From positions 218,726,194-218,790,193 of the forward strand of contig OV050031.1 of the NCBI GenBank assembly GCA_920105625.2: a stretch of 64,000 nucleotides of DNA, read 5' to 3'. The notes beneath the pieces are model-generated. The model was not told where the DNA came from. It ran no database searches and saw nothing but the letters and a program-made list of their open reading frames with translations. The DNA is from Clusia tigrina. Taxonomy: Eukaryota; Arthropoda; Insecta; Diptera; Clusiidae. The translations under genes were made by a program, and so were the position numbers. Of this stretch, positions 10,621 through 21,920 are shown piece by piece; the first letter of the stretch is position 1; the number at the start of each line of letters is the position of its first letter.

Positions 10621-10870
10621 GCATATCAGAATATAACTGCCAATAGCTCTCCGTATTTGACACCGTGCGCCTTGTACTTTTTCCGAAAAATACATTTGCC
10701 GATGAAAGGAAAGCGTTTTGTGGACGTAGAAGTCTATTCAAAAGGCTTGTATTGACATCCTGAAGGATATTCCGGCCCAAAACACTTATTTGACATGCTT
10801 TTAGACCGTGCAAATTGCTGTATTGAGTCGACTGGAAACTATTTTGAATAAAATAAATCGGTTTTATCAA

Positions 10871-12044
10871 AAGAACTTTTTGCTGTTCTTATTTCCAAAA
10901 AGTCCTGTTTACTTTGCAATCCACCTCGTAGATATGAAGAAGAATTCAACTTTCAATGCAAATGGGTTGAAGTCGGAGTTGTAGGACCGTTTGCAACATG
11001 ATCAGTATCTGGTCATCTGCTGTCAGGGGTGTAGTAAATAAAAGACTTGAAGGAAAGTTTAGTGCAAATCTAGGATCAAGAATATATTGAAACTGGGGAA
11101 GGGAACTCATCGATGGAAATTACTATATTATCTGTATATTAATGCGTTGGTCACAAGTGATTTCTGTGGGTTGTAGGTTCAGAAATCCAATTATATATGC
11201 ATATGGGTAAGGAATATTTCTGTTAAGATATGAATTGACTAATTTTTGGCTCAACTGATAATCTTTTCGAACAAATCCAAACTCCTCAACAGAGATTCTT
11301 CAATGGAGGGTGATTTTTCTTAACAAAGCACTTTCCTTTGAGGAGTTCTCATACCAAGGCCAGCTCATCATTGGAGCTCTCATCTAAGTGCATCGCCCAA
11401 TTTTGATGTTATCATTGCAGTTCTTTCAGTTCAAACTTGTTATAAGCCAATCCTAGCTCACAATGATTTTCACCTTTCTCAGATTTACTTTTAAATATAA
11501 ATATCCAATTAACTTATTTTTGTAGCGAGTTCGAGGTTCAACCGGAAGGCGAGAATCGATTAACAATATATAAATATCCAATATATATATTTTTTAGTGG
11601 TTTAACCAATAGTTAGGCCGAAGACCTCAGTTGTTAGTTGCCTGGTCAATAAGTTTATCATTAAATATATTTTTGTATAAACTTCTTAAACAAATAAATA
11701 AATAAAAACTTGATAATTCGGCATTTTGTCGTGTTCCGTTGCATACTTTCAGGGGCACCGTCAGAGGTAGCCATGGCTCAAGTAGAATGCGAATTGTTAT
11801 TCTCGCTTCTCGAGTAGACTTTTAACAACTCTACTAGTGACAAATTTTTATTATATATCAATCTTATATCCAAACAAGATTTGAATTACGATTGTAGTCA
11901 ATACCCTAATGATAGTATAAAGAACTATTTATATTTTGTTACTGAATTATGCTTCGCAGTACTCGACTAGAGCAGTGACAGAAAAATGGAAAGAATCTTG
12001 GGCGAAAATGCAGGCATGGGGTATGAGCCTCTGCTCTCAACTGC
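10871..12044. other. Non-coding intron sequence
   Basis: AT-rich, no conserved ORF, RNA gene or clean repeat. I see nothing in it beyond short AT runs. Confidence 0.4.
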
Positions 12045-12216
12045 GCAGAGTAAATGGTATTGAAGTCCTCACAAATTGTGTTCTTCCGAAGCTCGTGTCT
12101 ATCCTCCTTAGAGACTGCAACACGTCTAGCTCTGCACGTGTTACAGTCTCTAAGGAGGATAGAAACGAGCTTCGGAAGAACACAATTTGTGAGGACGTCA
12201 ATACCATTTACTCTGC
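12045..12216. repeat. Near-perfect inverted repeat: 80-bp arms, 12-bp loop
   Basis: Arms at 12045-12124 and 12137-12216 are reverse complements with only three mismatches in 80, around a loop of about 12 bases. A transcript from either strand would fold into an 80-bp stem. Partial ORFs cross it on both strands in mirrored form (VLTNCVLPKLVSILLRDCNT appears on both). Function is unknown. It could be a recent foldback insertion, an inverted duplication or a hairpin-RNA source. Confidence 0.93.
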
Positions 12217-12382
12217 ATAGCAGAGCAGTCAGGGGCTTCACCACGAATAATGGCAGAAAAAGCCTGGATAGAAAACTATAAAGGAATTTTGTCAGATAAT
12301 CATTTTGTGCCACAAAATGTTCTGCGTCAAGTAGAGAAAGTTAGCTATAGATAAATTATTGTATGGAACAAGTACCATGGCC

Positions 12383-12600
12383 AATCAGAGTCTCGAGCCA
12401 TCGACAACCAAGGTCTCATACCATGGACAACCAAGGTCTCATACCATAGCCAACCAGGGTCTCGAGCCATGGGCAACCAACGAGACTCATCAGAGTCTCG
12501 AGTCAAGGACAACCAAGGACTCATACCATGGCCAATCAGAGTCTCGTGCCATCGACAACCAAGGTCTCATACCATGGCCAACCAGGGTCTCGTATCATAT
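12383..12600. repeat. Tandem repeat, 23-bp unit, about nine copies
   Basis: 'aaccaaggtctcataccatg' plus 'gac' restarts every 23 bp (12383, 12406, 12429 and on), with one longer variant near 12475-12512. It includes NcoI-like CCATGG in many copies. Confidence 0.85.
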
Positions 12601-12610
12601 CTCCGTTTCA

Positions 12611-13380
12611 AAGAAAAATATTAAGGAGGGAGACATTTCTGTATATAGGCGTTTTGGAAGAAAGGTATAGAGAACATCTTAGTGAGATACTGTGTGTGTG
12701 CCGCCCTCTGTGGTCTAGTGGTAAGCATGCTAGACTGACACCCCGAGGGTCGCAGGTTCAAATCCTGCCACTGACTTTGGTCTCCAAAATGCTTCTTTCT
12801 AAAAAATCCGTTTCACTTCGAGTCGAAGCCTCTGTAGCTAGTACTCATTCCTCCAACTTACAGTCATAATTAATTGTGGTGTAAGAAATAATAATAATAA
12901 TAACAATAATAATAATGTGTGTGAAATACAAGGAGCTCTTCATCTCAATCAATGAAATTAATGATTTAATGAGATTCCTGCCCAAATCTCCCAAGTGTGT
13001 TGACCAGCCATAGTCCAGTCTACGGCTAGAAGAAAGACACAGTGATAAAGGAGCTTGGGGACGGCGAAAATTAATTTTAGACAAATGAGTATATGGAAAT
13101 CATACAATGACGAATCAGGGTGTTTTGTTTAAAGAAAAATATAAAGGAGCTTAGGGAGACAATTCTGTATATAGGCTTCTTCTAAGATTTCGTATCGAGG
13201 AAAGATAGACAAGATCTCACTGAGACAATGTGTATGTAACCCAAGGAGACTTTCGCCTGGTGAAGTAAAATTAATGTTTATATGAGATTCCAGCACAAAT
13301 CCCACAAGTGAGCAGACCAGCCAGGGTCATCGTGTAGAAGAAAAACAGAAGTATAGAGGAGCTTGGGGACACTATTTAAT
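12611..13380 (+). repeat. Direct duplication, ~250-320 bp, SINE in first copy
   Basis: Copy 1 (about 12603-13080, SINE included) and copy 2 (about 13128-13380) share in the same order: 'aaagaaaaatat', 'tctgtatataggc', 'aaggagct'/'aaggagac', 'tgagattcc', 'gaccagcca' and 'gaggagcttggggac'. Copy 2 lacks the SINE. Confidence 0.75.
12701..12916 (+). mobile_element. tRNA-derived SINE, copy A (complete)
   Basis: The 5' head carries RNA polymerase III promoter boxes: a tRNA A-box-like 'tggtctagtggtaagcatgc' and a B box 'ggttcaaatcc'. A non-tRNA body follows ('aatgcttctttctaaa', then 'cttcgagtcgaag'), then 'cataattaattgtggtgtaag' in the tail region and a (TAA)n end. It is flanked by GTGTGTG on both sides. 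The parent tRNA is uncertain. Copies B, C and D share the same body. It could be miscalled as a tRNA gene, but the acceptor stem does not pair. Confidence 0.88.
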
Positions 13381-14973
13381 ATTACAGCTTCCTCTGGTGG
13401 CAAAGCAATTGGCCCCCTCAGCTCAAATTTATCTATCAATCAATCAATTACAATTTATTATCAATCTACAATAAGGATACACAAAAGAATAGAAAGGAAC
13501 TTAGGAAGGAACTATTTACATTTATTTAAAAGCGTTCACATATAAGACAGGGTCTTTTAAATGCGGCAAGAAGTATTAGAATAACTATTTGAGTGGTAGA
13601 AACAGATGTTTGGAGAGTGGAGAAAAATTAATAAATTACTTTAGAAGAGAGTAGGCAATGGATTCATACCAGCTGTGCGCATCAGCCAAAAAAAGAAGGT
13701 TGGAAAACCATGTCCCGTTTCTTCAAAATATTCCCACTCTTAAATCTCAATCTTCCTCAACTACAAATTGCACAAATTTTCTTAAATTGCTGACATTAAA
13801 TTCGTTAAATAATCAATGCGTTACACTCTGCATACACACACACACACACACACACATTCACACATCCGCCCTCTCACACTCACACGAGCGCACTCACACT
13901 CTTCTTCAGTTGCTCTCTCTCGCACTGTTGCCCAGTTGAAGTTCTATTCTACCGAGTATGCTATTTTATGACACGCCAACAAAGACGCCATAAAAAATTC
14001 ATTGACATTTTCCAAGATCAACACTAAAAATAGCTGCAATTCACATCCACTCCACAAGGAAAAAGCTCAGCAACATTTGAGCGCATGGCGTTAGAGGCGA
14101 GGCAGCAGTGGCAGAGATAGAGGCAGAGGCAGAGGCAGCACCAGCAACAGTAATTGTTATTGTTGTTATTGTTGTTTGAGTTCAGGGTCTTGCTATGCAT
14201 TGAAGCTTACACTTTCATTGCGTACATAATGGAAAGAGAACTGCCAGGAGCAGCAGCAGCACCAGTACACTAGCAAGCTCAGTGCCTAAGGGGCAGAGGC
14301 AGGCTTTGTGCAAGCATTGTAACTCAAGTTACCGCATCGCACGCCTTGCCTCTACTTTTCTATTTCTATTTCTGTTTCCATGCACAATCATGAATTAGCA
14401 TCTGAATTACCTCAGCATACTCGTATAATAAAGGGAGAATGCAACCTATTATGTGGGGGAGGAACAGAAGCAGAAGCAGCAACATAAGCACCAAGCACAG
14501 AGGTAGCAGAACCGAGGCACCAGCACACAGCACACAGCACCCAACACCAGCACTCGGCGCCTAGGCACCCAGCCACCAGCACTCCGGCTCTAGCACTCAG
14601 CACCTCGGCATTCAACACTCAGCTCTCGCACCCAGCCACCTACAGCAGCAGCAGCAGCAGCAGTGGTGGTGGTGCTGATAGAAAACTTTCATGGCTCCGA
14701 TGATGTTGCATGGCTGCATTGGCCACACAAAGGCACTCATACACACATACACACACATTCACTGTGTACAGCACACAGCTCTGAGTTGGCTGCAAGCATG
14801 GCACCAGAGTAGCGCGCTGCATTTGCCGCAAGCGAGGCAGCTGCATTTGATACACAACGCGACGCAACACAACACATCACGGCAAATGCTGACGTGCTGC
14901 TCTCGAAGTAATGTAACTGGCTCCACACCCCAACTAGCCTTGCGGCCCCTCGGTGTTTAGCTAAATATATATT

Positions 14974-15048
<75 letters not shown>

Positions 15049-16129
15049 GTATGTATATATATATGTACATATGTATGTATGTATGTATATTGTTTATTTT
15101 TAACACTCGTGTGTTTATGCATGAATTCGTAGTCGCGTTAGTTTTTAGGGGGAAAAGTAGGCCGCTGACCTGACGCTTTCGCTCTGACGTCATGAATGAA
15201 CTCATTCACCAACGGCGTCAGTTTCTGGGTTATATCAAGTGCGGCACGGCACAGCACAGCACAGCAGAGCACAACACAGCACGAATTGCATCGAGCCAAC
15301 GAGCGTGCGTAGGTACGTGTAAGTAAGCCAAATCCGTTGGCTGTCGGTTGGGTTCCCGTGCACCGCTGGGCCTGCCAGCTCCAGTTGTTGATGCACTTTG
15401 CCACCGCCAGCGTTGCGATAGTGATCTACGTCAGTGCAGTGGTCGTGGTCGTAGTCGGGCGGGTCTCTTGCATACGCAATCCGCAATTTGGGGCACGAGC
15501 AAAAGGGATACTCACTATTTGAAAAAGTTCACAGTATTCACAAACGAAGGGTTCGTCAGCATAGTATTTTCATACGATGACGTAGGCAGGTGCTTTCATT
15601 TGTATAGAGATATTCAGTGTATACGTGTGTGTGTGTGTGTGTGTGAATGCTTTGTATGAGGTACTCTGTCAATAGCTGTTGAAATTTGTTCGCCTTAATT
15701 GGCAGGATTTTTGGAGTTAAACTCTGAGTGTTTTGGCCTTCTGAATTTTATTTTTAGAATTTTGTAGTTATTTGGGGAAATGCACCCTGACTAAAATTCG
15801 TCCTTCGATGTTGTTGCTGTTTGCGATTTGCCATTTAGACAAACATTTCATTCAACGTCATCATTTATGCAGTCACACTTTACATGCTCCAATTAGAATA
15901 GTTAAAGGAAATATTTATAGAAAGTCTGTACAGAATATTTTCACAACTCAACTGTTTAAATCCATTAAATATGCTGATTATATATAATGAAGGCAGCCTA
16001 ACGGGGTACGCAAATATTCTGGAACTCTCAGCGACTCATGATCTTTAAGAAGATGCATAGAAAACTAGCCTTTTGCAAGCACTTCTATGAAGAGAAACAA
16101 CGAAATAGTCTTAAAACAGGACTCACAGA
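13381..16129. other. Non-coding intron sequence with simple repeats
   Basis: Contains (CA)n near 13830-13860, purine-rich 'gaggca' repeats near 14095-14140, a GC-richer 'agcacccagcac'-type tract at 14460-14660, a long (TA)n run (about 14975-15036) and a GT run near 15626-15645. A palindromic TGACGTCA (CRE-like) lies at 15185-15192. ORFs here are low-complexity shadows. No gene was recognised. Confidence 0.45.
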
Positions 16130-17095
16130 TATGGTATCCTGATGGCAGTGCTGGAGCGGGAATTGTAGGTCCAAATGTATAAAAAGCAATTGCAATGGGA
16201 AGAACAGAACTCAATTTTGCAGACGGAGGTCAGGCCTTAGAGTTATGTGTTAGAGAATGTCTACGTGGGGGCACTCGCGTTTTTTCCGATAGCCAGGCAG
16301 CTCTAAAATCATTAATAAACTTCTCATTCCAATCAAAGCTGGTCTGGGAATGTTCTAAACTTCTCAATATCCTAGCAGTAAAGCATTCTGTTACTCTAAT
16401 GTGGGTACCTGACTTCTAGCAGTGAAGCATTCTGTTACTCTAATGTGGGTACCTGACTTCTAGCAGTGAAGCATTCTGTTACTCTAATGTGGGTACCTGA
16501 CTTCTAGCAGTAAAGCATTCTGTTACTCTAATGTGGGTACCTGAGATCTAGCAGTGAAGCATTCTGTTACTCTAATGTGGGTACCTGACTTCTAGCAGTG
16601 GGTACTGACTTCTAGCAGTGAAGCATTCTGTTACTCTAATGTGGGTACCTGACTTCTAGCAGTGAAGCATTCTGTTACTCTAATGTGGGTGGCGGGACAT
16701 GAGGACCACAAAGGCAATGAAATGTCAGATTCCCTGGCAAAAAATGGCGCAGGCACTCTTTTGATAGGCCCAGAACTCTTCTGTGTGGTGAATAGTAGCT
16801 TCAAATGTGAATAACTTGATGTATGAACGGGAAAAACGTGGCAGACAAGCGGCAGTCGAGAAGACTCATTGACACTGAGCACATCAAGGCAGATGCTATT
16901 CTAAATCTTAGCAGAAATGATACTAAACTCTATACTAAACGGGACACTGTAGACTCAATTACCATATTGAAGAAAACAGTTGTGGTAGAAAACGATTCCT
17001 GCCGCCTCTGGCGAGAGGAGCAGGAACTAGCAGAACACGTTCTATGCATTTGCCCAGCGTTGACAACACGCAGACTTAATTAGACAAAAAGTCAT
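16130..17095 (+). mobile_element. LINE 3' remnant with internally expanded RNase H
   Basis: The plus frame reads VFSDSQAALKSL near 16285 (RNase H core with the Asp of DSQ) and then SVTLMWVP. A 44-bp tandem array follows, after which the frame resumes as WVAGHEDHKGNEMSDSLAKNGAG (16685-16755). The C-terminal zinc-knuckle block is CRLWREEQELAEHVLCICPAL (about 17000-17060). It is R1/Jockey/I-like, 5'-truncated and dead. Confidence 0.8.
16370..16690. repeat. 44-bp tandem array inside a LINE RNase H region
   Basis: 'aagcattctgttactctaat' plus flanks restarts at 16381, 16425, 16469, 16513, 16557, 16621 and 16665. The interval is exactly 44 bp except one of 64 that includes a 20-bp partial copy. The unit encodes the KHSVTLMWVP block of the host LINE once in frame. 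Confidence 0.93.
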
Positions 17096-17189
17096 TTCAT
17101 AGATTTGAAGAATTCATTTGGTGACAGAGAACTGTGGCTATTTGTTGGACTGGAGCCTTTCCGAAAACTTCTGGCCCTGCTCCTGATGC

Positions 17190-17400
17190 CCTGTTGAATC
17201 TTCCCGCCCTACATGTTTTTATACAACGAGAGACCCCAAAGGCCATCTGTAGGTTAAAACGGAAGGGCCAGTGGGTAGGTGCTTATTGCAATCTTGAAGT
17301 TGTTGTTGGTACTGACAAGGATATTGCTACTCTTTCGATGCCCATGGATACACGTGTACCCTGTAACAAGCGTACCCTATAACACGCGTACCTAATATAC
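17190..17400 (+). mobile_element. LINE fragment (region between RT and RNase H), plus strand
   Basis: The plus frame reads ALLNLPALHVFIQRETPKAI and then RLKRKGQWVG, which resembles the linker between reverse transcriptase and RNase H in R1/Jockey-like ORF2 proteins. A short 'cgcgtaccctaa'-type repetition follows at 17352-17415. Confidence 0.5.
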
Positions 17401-17409
17401 GCGTACCCT

Positions 17410-17927
17410 AAATCAGAAAGGCGTTTCGCAGTTTCCTTCGATGTCCCTGTGACCAGATTCCCAGACTAGCTGGACTGTAGAATGCGTGGAGAGCTCGTTT
17501 AGAGCTGACTGACATTACTGTACGAGTGTTGAGAATGTGCTGACGCCCGCAAGAGATCTAATGGCAGCTTGGCTGTCAGAGAAGAATTCGATTTTGACAC
17601 CAGAAAACTTATTACTTAGAGTCCAATTCACTGCGTGGTAAATTGCCATTATTCTGCCTGGAAGCCACTGCAATGGACAGGGAGTCTGAGCGAGATGCTA
17701 ACATCCAACTTGTTGGAGAATATCCCGCTACCGACTCTCTCCCAAAACCTGAAGCCGTCTGCGTAGATATCCAGAGTGTCATCGGTGATCACTCTGTTTC
17801 CGATCCAGTCGTCTCTGGTTGATAATAAGGTCGAACCCCCGTGTAAGGTTGGAATTCGGGCAGACATAGTCAACAAAGCTGGTGGTAGGCAAGTCCTGAT
17901 TGAGGATACTAGCGTGTCTTCACCCAC
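17410..17927 (-). mobile_element. LINE RNase H remnant, minus strand
   Basis: The minus frame reads DIYADGFRFWERVGSGIFSN (first RNase H motif with catalytic-type Asp), then RLPVHCSGFQAE (with the Glu). In a shifted frame it continues as FFSDSQAAIRSLAG. Multiple stops and shifts make it dead. Its upstream end abuts an oppositely oriented LINE near 17930. Confidence 0.75.
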
Positions 17928-17934
17928 CGATTAA

Positions 17935-18825
17935 GTGCGTTGAGTCTGATAGCCTGTTGGTTACGTTTGGTATGATCGGTCTATTGAGTCCGGTAGGCAG
18001 AACTGTCTTATTTTCACTCCAGAACTGATACGTGATTGGGTTCTGGGGCTTTCGTGGAACTCAACGGTCCCCAGCTCCATTACGACCTTGGTTGTTATGC
18101 TTCTGTCTTTCAGGCGGACGTTTATGCGATTCTAAGGGCGATGCACGTGGTGGAAAGGAGATGGCGAGGCAGAAGTATTTGTGTCTGCAGTGGCAGTCTT
18201 ACCGCGCTGTAGGCCCTGCTCAGTCCCCTTGTCACTTCCTAGTTGGAGCTGTTGTGCAAACCCAGATTAAATTGTGTGGGAAAGCGCAATAGTTTGATGC
18301 TAACAAGGGTTCCAGGACACATGGGCGTTACGTGGAATAAAGTCGCAGATGAACTTGCGAATTAAGGATCTGACACCAGTTTTACTGATTCGGAACCTGT
18401 TTTTCCCATATCCTTTGCTACAATTAGAGCCACTATTACTGAGTGAGTTGCCTGTGCACAGAATCGCGAAGGAGTGGTCCTAAGAGGCAGTACATGGGCA
18501 AAGGCTATGCTGCATGTTATTTCAAATAGTACGTCAAGTTTTCTTCTGTCAGTTGGTAGGAGAGACTGCAGACTTCGAAAGGACTGATGACGGGCCATTT
18601 TGCATGGACTAAGCATATGCAAATGATAGGCATTACAGACAGTGCATTGTGCCCAGCTTGTGAAGAGGAAGATGACCACTCTTTGTGCATATGCTCCGCT
18701 ATAATCAGGTTCGATGTATTTGGCAATGACATCCTAAGTGCCGCAAACTTTGGCCACTTAGGGACACAGGATCTACTGAGGTTTGTTCACAAATCAGTTG
18801 AGAAACTCCCATCGTGAAATTAAGT
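17935..18825 (+). mobile_element. LINE 3' remnant: RNase H through C-terminal knuckle, plus strand
   Basis: Recognisable blocks in order: CYASVFQADVYAILRAMHVV (RNase H second motif) near 18090-18150; MTGHFAWTKHMQMIGITDSA near 18586; and a CPACEEEDDHSLCICSAI zinc-knuckle block near 18653. The frame ends DLLRFVHKS near 18775-18800. Several stops interrupt the RNase H portion. It lies head to head with the minus remnant at 17410-17927. Confidence 0.75.
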
Positions 18826-19349
18826 AAACACTTCACTGCTGTTGGCACTGAAACCATGCTTTCAACTATTATGAGTCTCAGTTTGGAGTTAGAAAAATTC
18901 ATTTAAACTGGTGTCCTTTGCTTCCAGGAAATGTTTAGTGAACGTGAAAGATTTGTTCGACTTTCAAGTCTTCTCCAGCTCCGAATGGTGGCTGAGAGAA
19001 TACATACTCATATGGTGGAAAGTATCTCATAGGATTGAAACTATCTCATAGCGTATAATGGCCTCTTTGCTAGCGTTCTGGATTTTCACCAAAGGTGGTC
19101 CACACTTTCCTACTCATTCACCACAGCTTCTACAAATGTCCACAAGCCAAGCAGGAAGACATTTAGATATCATCCAGGTTATATTAGGTAGGTTAGGCAG
19201 CCCAACACCTAGAAAACAGTGATGCCACTTAGACTACCAGCTGGGTCCGTTGTGAGCCACCGGTGCGAGGCGTGGCCACGCTTCTCCCGCCAGATTGCGA
19301 GCAGCTGAGCCTTTAATGAAGCGTAGAAGGTTATTAACACCTGACTGGA

Positions 19350-19800
19350 TTATATATTATCTATACTTGTTCTGAAGTGGGATCCTATTAAACGCGGCCT
19401 ATTTCTAGCAAAAGCTGGACATGTGCAGAAGAGATGCTGGACGTGTAGAGAAGACATGCTGGACATGTGCAGAAGAGATGCTGGACGTGTAGAGAAGATA
19501 TGCTGGACATGTGTAGAAGAGAAGCTGGACGTGTACAGAAGAGATGCTGGACATGTGTAGAAGAGATGCTGGATGTGTACAGAATAGATGCTGGACATGT
19601 TTAGAAGAGATATTGGACTGTTTCCAGCTCCTCCTCATTCTTGCAGCTGCTACAGAAATCATGCGTATAAACTCCCATTCTTCTTGCTTGATTTCCTATT
19701 AGACAATGTCCCTTGAAGGCTCCTATTAGAGTCCTAATTTGAAGTCTATTGAGTCTAATGATATTCTTGGACTATTCGTGGACTCTCGCAAGGAGGTGGT
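19350..19800 (-). mobile_element. LINE C-terminal remnant, minus strand, with expanded zinc knuckle
   Basis: The minus frame reads CLIGNQARRMGVYTHDF, then CSSCKNEEELETVQ, then a tandemly expanded VQHLFCTCPA block, ending CTCPAFARNRPRLIGSHF. This is the C-terminal zinc-knuckle region of an R1/Jockey-like ORF2. A related minus-strand C-terminal piece lies at about 19880-20110. Confidence 0.7.
19412..19615. repeat. 22-bp tandem array inside a LINE zinc-knuckle region
   Basis: 'atgctggacatgtgcagaag' plus 'ag' repeats about nine times with alternating variants. On the minus strand the unit encodes the HVQHLFCTCPA block of the LINE. Confidence 0.88.
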
Positions 19801-19879
19801 CACTTCTACTCCTACTTCTTACATTTATTAATCAGGTATGTAGGTAGGTAAAGCACATTTAGGCTTGGATTGGCCCTTT

Positions 19880-20125
19880 CTCATACCGCATAAGACACAA
19901 GTCCCATTCATTCCCTCTCAAAAGTCCAGCCAGTTGGAGTTTTTGATAAAGCCATTGATGGAGCTTATTTTTTCATATGAAATGTGCTCCAGAGAGTTCA
20001 GGAAGTAGCTGCCCGTGAAAGTATTCCTCTTTTTGGACAGCGCTAGACACGTACAGATCTGGTGTTAGACGAATACTTGCTCCTCCTCATCCATGCAAAG
20101 TCATTTGAGGAGATTCCCAATCTTC
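19880..20125 (-). mobile_element. LINE C-terminal fragment, minus strand
   Basis: The minus frame includes EEEQVFV near 20085, CPALSK-like positions with a Cys loss, and a tail ending NSNWLDF near 19925. It resembles the end of the remnants at 36250 and 38150. A 'taggtaggtaaag' tract lies just downstream, as in the 3' ends of related copies. Confidence 0.5.
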
Positions 20126-20143
20126 TGCCAAGAGTGACATTTG

Positions 20144-20356
20144 TTAATTATTATTATTATTATTCTTAGTATTATTACATCTTACACCTTAATTAATTAT
20201 GACTGCAAAGGTTTTAGAGGAATGACTGAGCTACTGAGGCCTTCGACTCGAAGAGACTTTTTAGAAAGAAGCTAATTTTGAGACCTAGCCCGGGACGGGA
20301 TTTGAACATGCTACCCTCTCACTGTGAGTCTAGCTTGCTTACCACTAGACCGCAAA
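20144..20356 (-). mobile_element. tRNA-derived SINE, copy C (minus strand)
   Basis: Read on the minus strand: A-box-like 'cggtctagtggtaagcaagc', B-box-like 'tgttcaaatcc', body 'agcttcttt' with 'cttcgagtcgaag', then 'cataattaattaaggtgtaag' and a (TAA)n tail. Same order as copies A and B. Confidence 0.85.
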
Positions 20357-20365
20357 TATCTTTCT

Positions 20366-21104
20366 AAAGTATTCACATTGTTTAAAGGGTTCAATTTGTT
20401 CCAAGTCCCCACAAAGAAAATATTTCAAACAAGTTTCGAACGTGACGGCAACGCATCATTTTGAATTTCCACTCGAAGAGTCTCTTATTTACTCATGCTG
20501 CCCACTACGCTTTACTCGCATTTTGTTGTTATTGTTTTGTGTTGTTGCTGCAGTTGTTGTTGTTGTTGTTGTTGCCAAATTGTGAGTCTACTATCGCAGA
20601 GTGTAGACTCACATCGTGTATCGTGCTTTGTTTGCTTTCACCTCCACACGAAAATATCCTTTGTGCTGCTCGTACTTCCGTCACAGATACGAGTGTGGTG
20701 AATAAAATACTCGTGAGGTGAGTGGGAGTGGAAATGGGAGTGTGAGTGCGAAAGTGAATTCTTTTCGTTTCCACTTTCTCTCTGCTGCGAACTTCGCATA
20801 ATTTGTGTGTATACGCAGTGGCCGCAGGATAAGCTTGAAGCGTTTATAGAAATGTACGCGTCCACACGCACGTAAATAGAGTTGTGTATCAATAGTTTTG
20901 GCAGGCAAGGATAAGTGGCACAGAGAATTGGATTGGCATGATGACAAGGAGGTGAGGGCTGCAGTGCGAGGTGGAGATGTTTAAATATAAATTAAATAAG
21001 AATATCAAATTAAGTGTACAAATACCGTGTTTGCGACAAGACTTTCCTTTCGACTTCACCATTTTGGGTTTCAGCGGCTTGTTAAGGTGGTCTGATAGGA
21101 GTGT
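20366..21104. other. Non-coding intron sequence
   Basis: Contains a short GTT run near 20545-20575 and GAGTGGGAGT-like tracts near 20713-20755. No gene, RNA or clear element was recognised. Confidence 0.4.
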
Positions 21105-21320
21105 GCTTTTAAGGCAATAGGGTACATCATATATAGGTATCAGATAATGTTAAGTATATTCGTATAGTTTATTTTATAGGTGTATAACATTTATATAGTC
21201 CTGGTATCATTGCTTTTAAAAGCCTTGAAGGGAATAGGGTAGATCAAATAGATATCAGATAATGTTAAGTATATAAATCTTTATATATCGTTTTTAAAGT
21301 CCTGTCTTCATGTCTTTTGA
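21105..21320. repeat. Two diverged ~117-bp tandem copies
   Basis: 'gtatcagataatgttaagtata' and the preceding 'aatagggta' occur near 21117-21160 and again near 21232-21275 in the same order. Confidence 0.65.
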
Positions 21321-21660
21321 AAGTCATTCTGTGCCAAACCGGAGGGAGGTTAAGTAAGCCTGGCTGACTGAATATGCCTCTCATAGACGTGTTAGGTCCT
21401 TAAGAATACCATTGATCATTGATCATCACCAGAGATCATTGAATTGGGAGGCATTTTTTTGCTGGACTTATAAGTGGACCCATTCCCAGAGCAGAAACCT
21501 CTTCTTGTCCTTCAAGCCTGGCAGTCCCTAGGTATTTGTGTTCTAGATATTGATGGAAAGGAACGTAGGAGATGCTCCAAAGTTTCCTTAAGGTTTGTTT
21601 CCCCGCATTTCTTACATCCATCAGTGCTTGTGAGCCTCATCTACTGAGCGTGTACTGCCG

Positions 21661-21920
21661 TTAGGCAAGACTATAGTGACGAAGAGAGACTAGAGTCAAG
21701 TTTTAAATGCAGAGGTAGTCGGGAAGTCTAGGATCCTTTCCCTTTTCGTTGGGCAAGACTAGAGTGATGAAGAGAGACTGGAGTAAACTTTTAAATGCAG
21801 AGGTAGTCCAGAACTCTAGCATCCTTTCCCTTTTCGTCGGGCAAGACTAGAGTGATGAAGAGAGAGACTACAGTAAACTTTTAACGGCAGAGTCTAGCAT
21901 CCGTTTCCGTTAAGTAAGAC
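21661..21920. repeat. Tandem repeat, 88-bp unit, about three copies
   Basis: 'gcaagactagagtgatgaag' restarts at 21665, 21753 and 21841. The internal marker 'ttttaaatgcagaggtagtc' and 'cctttcccttttcgt' stay in register. Confidence 0.9.

Noticed and set aside
12701..12775. Possible functional tRNA gene
   Set aside because: A and B boxes are present, but the ends do not form an acceptor stem and the same SINE body and TAA tail follow in other copies. It is the SINE head.
15185..15192. CRE-like TGACGTCA as a promoter element (also at 42429-42436)
   Set aside because: An 8-bp palindrome can occur by chance in 64 kb, and neither site is next to a supported transcription start.
14973..15205. Tyr-Ile repeat ORFs on both strands
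   Set aside because: Translation of a (TA)n microsatellite.
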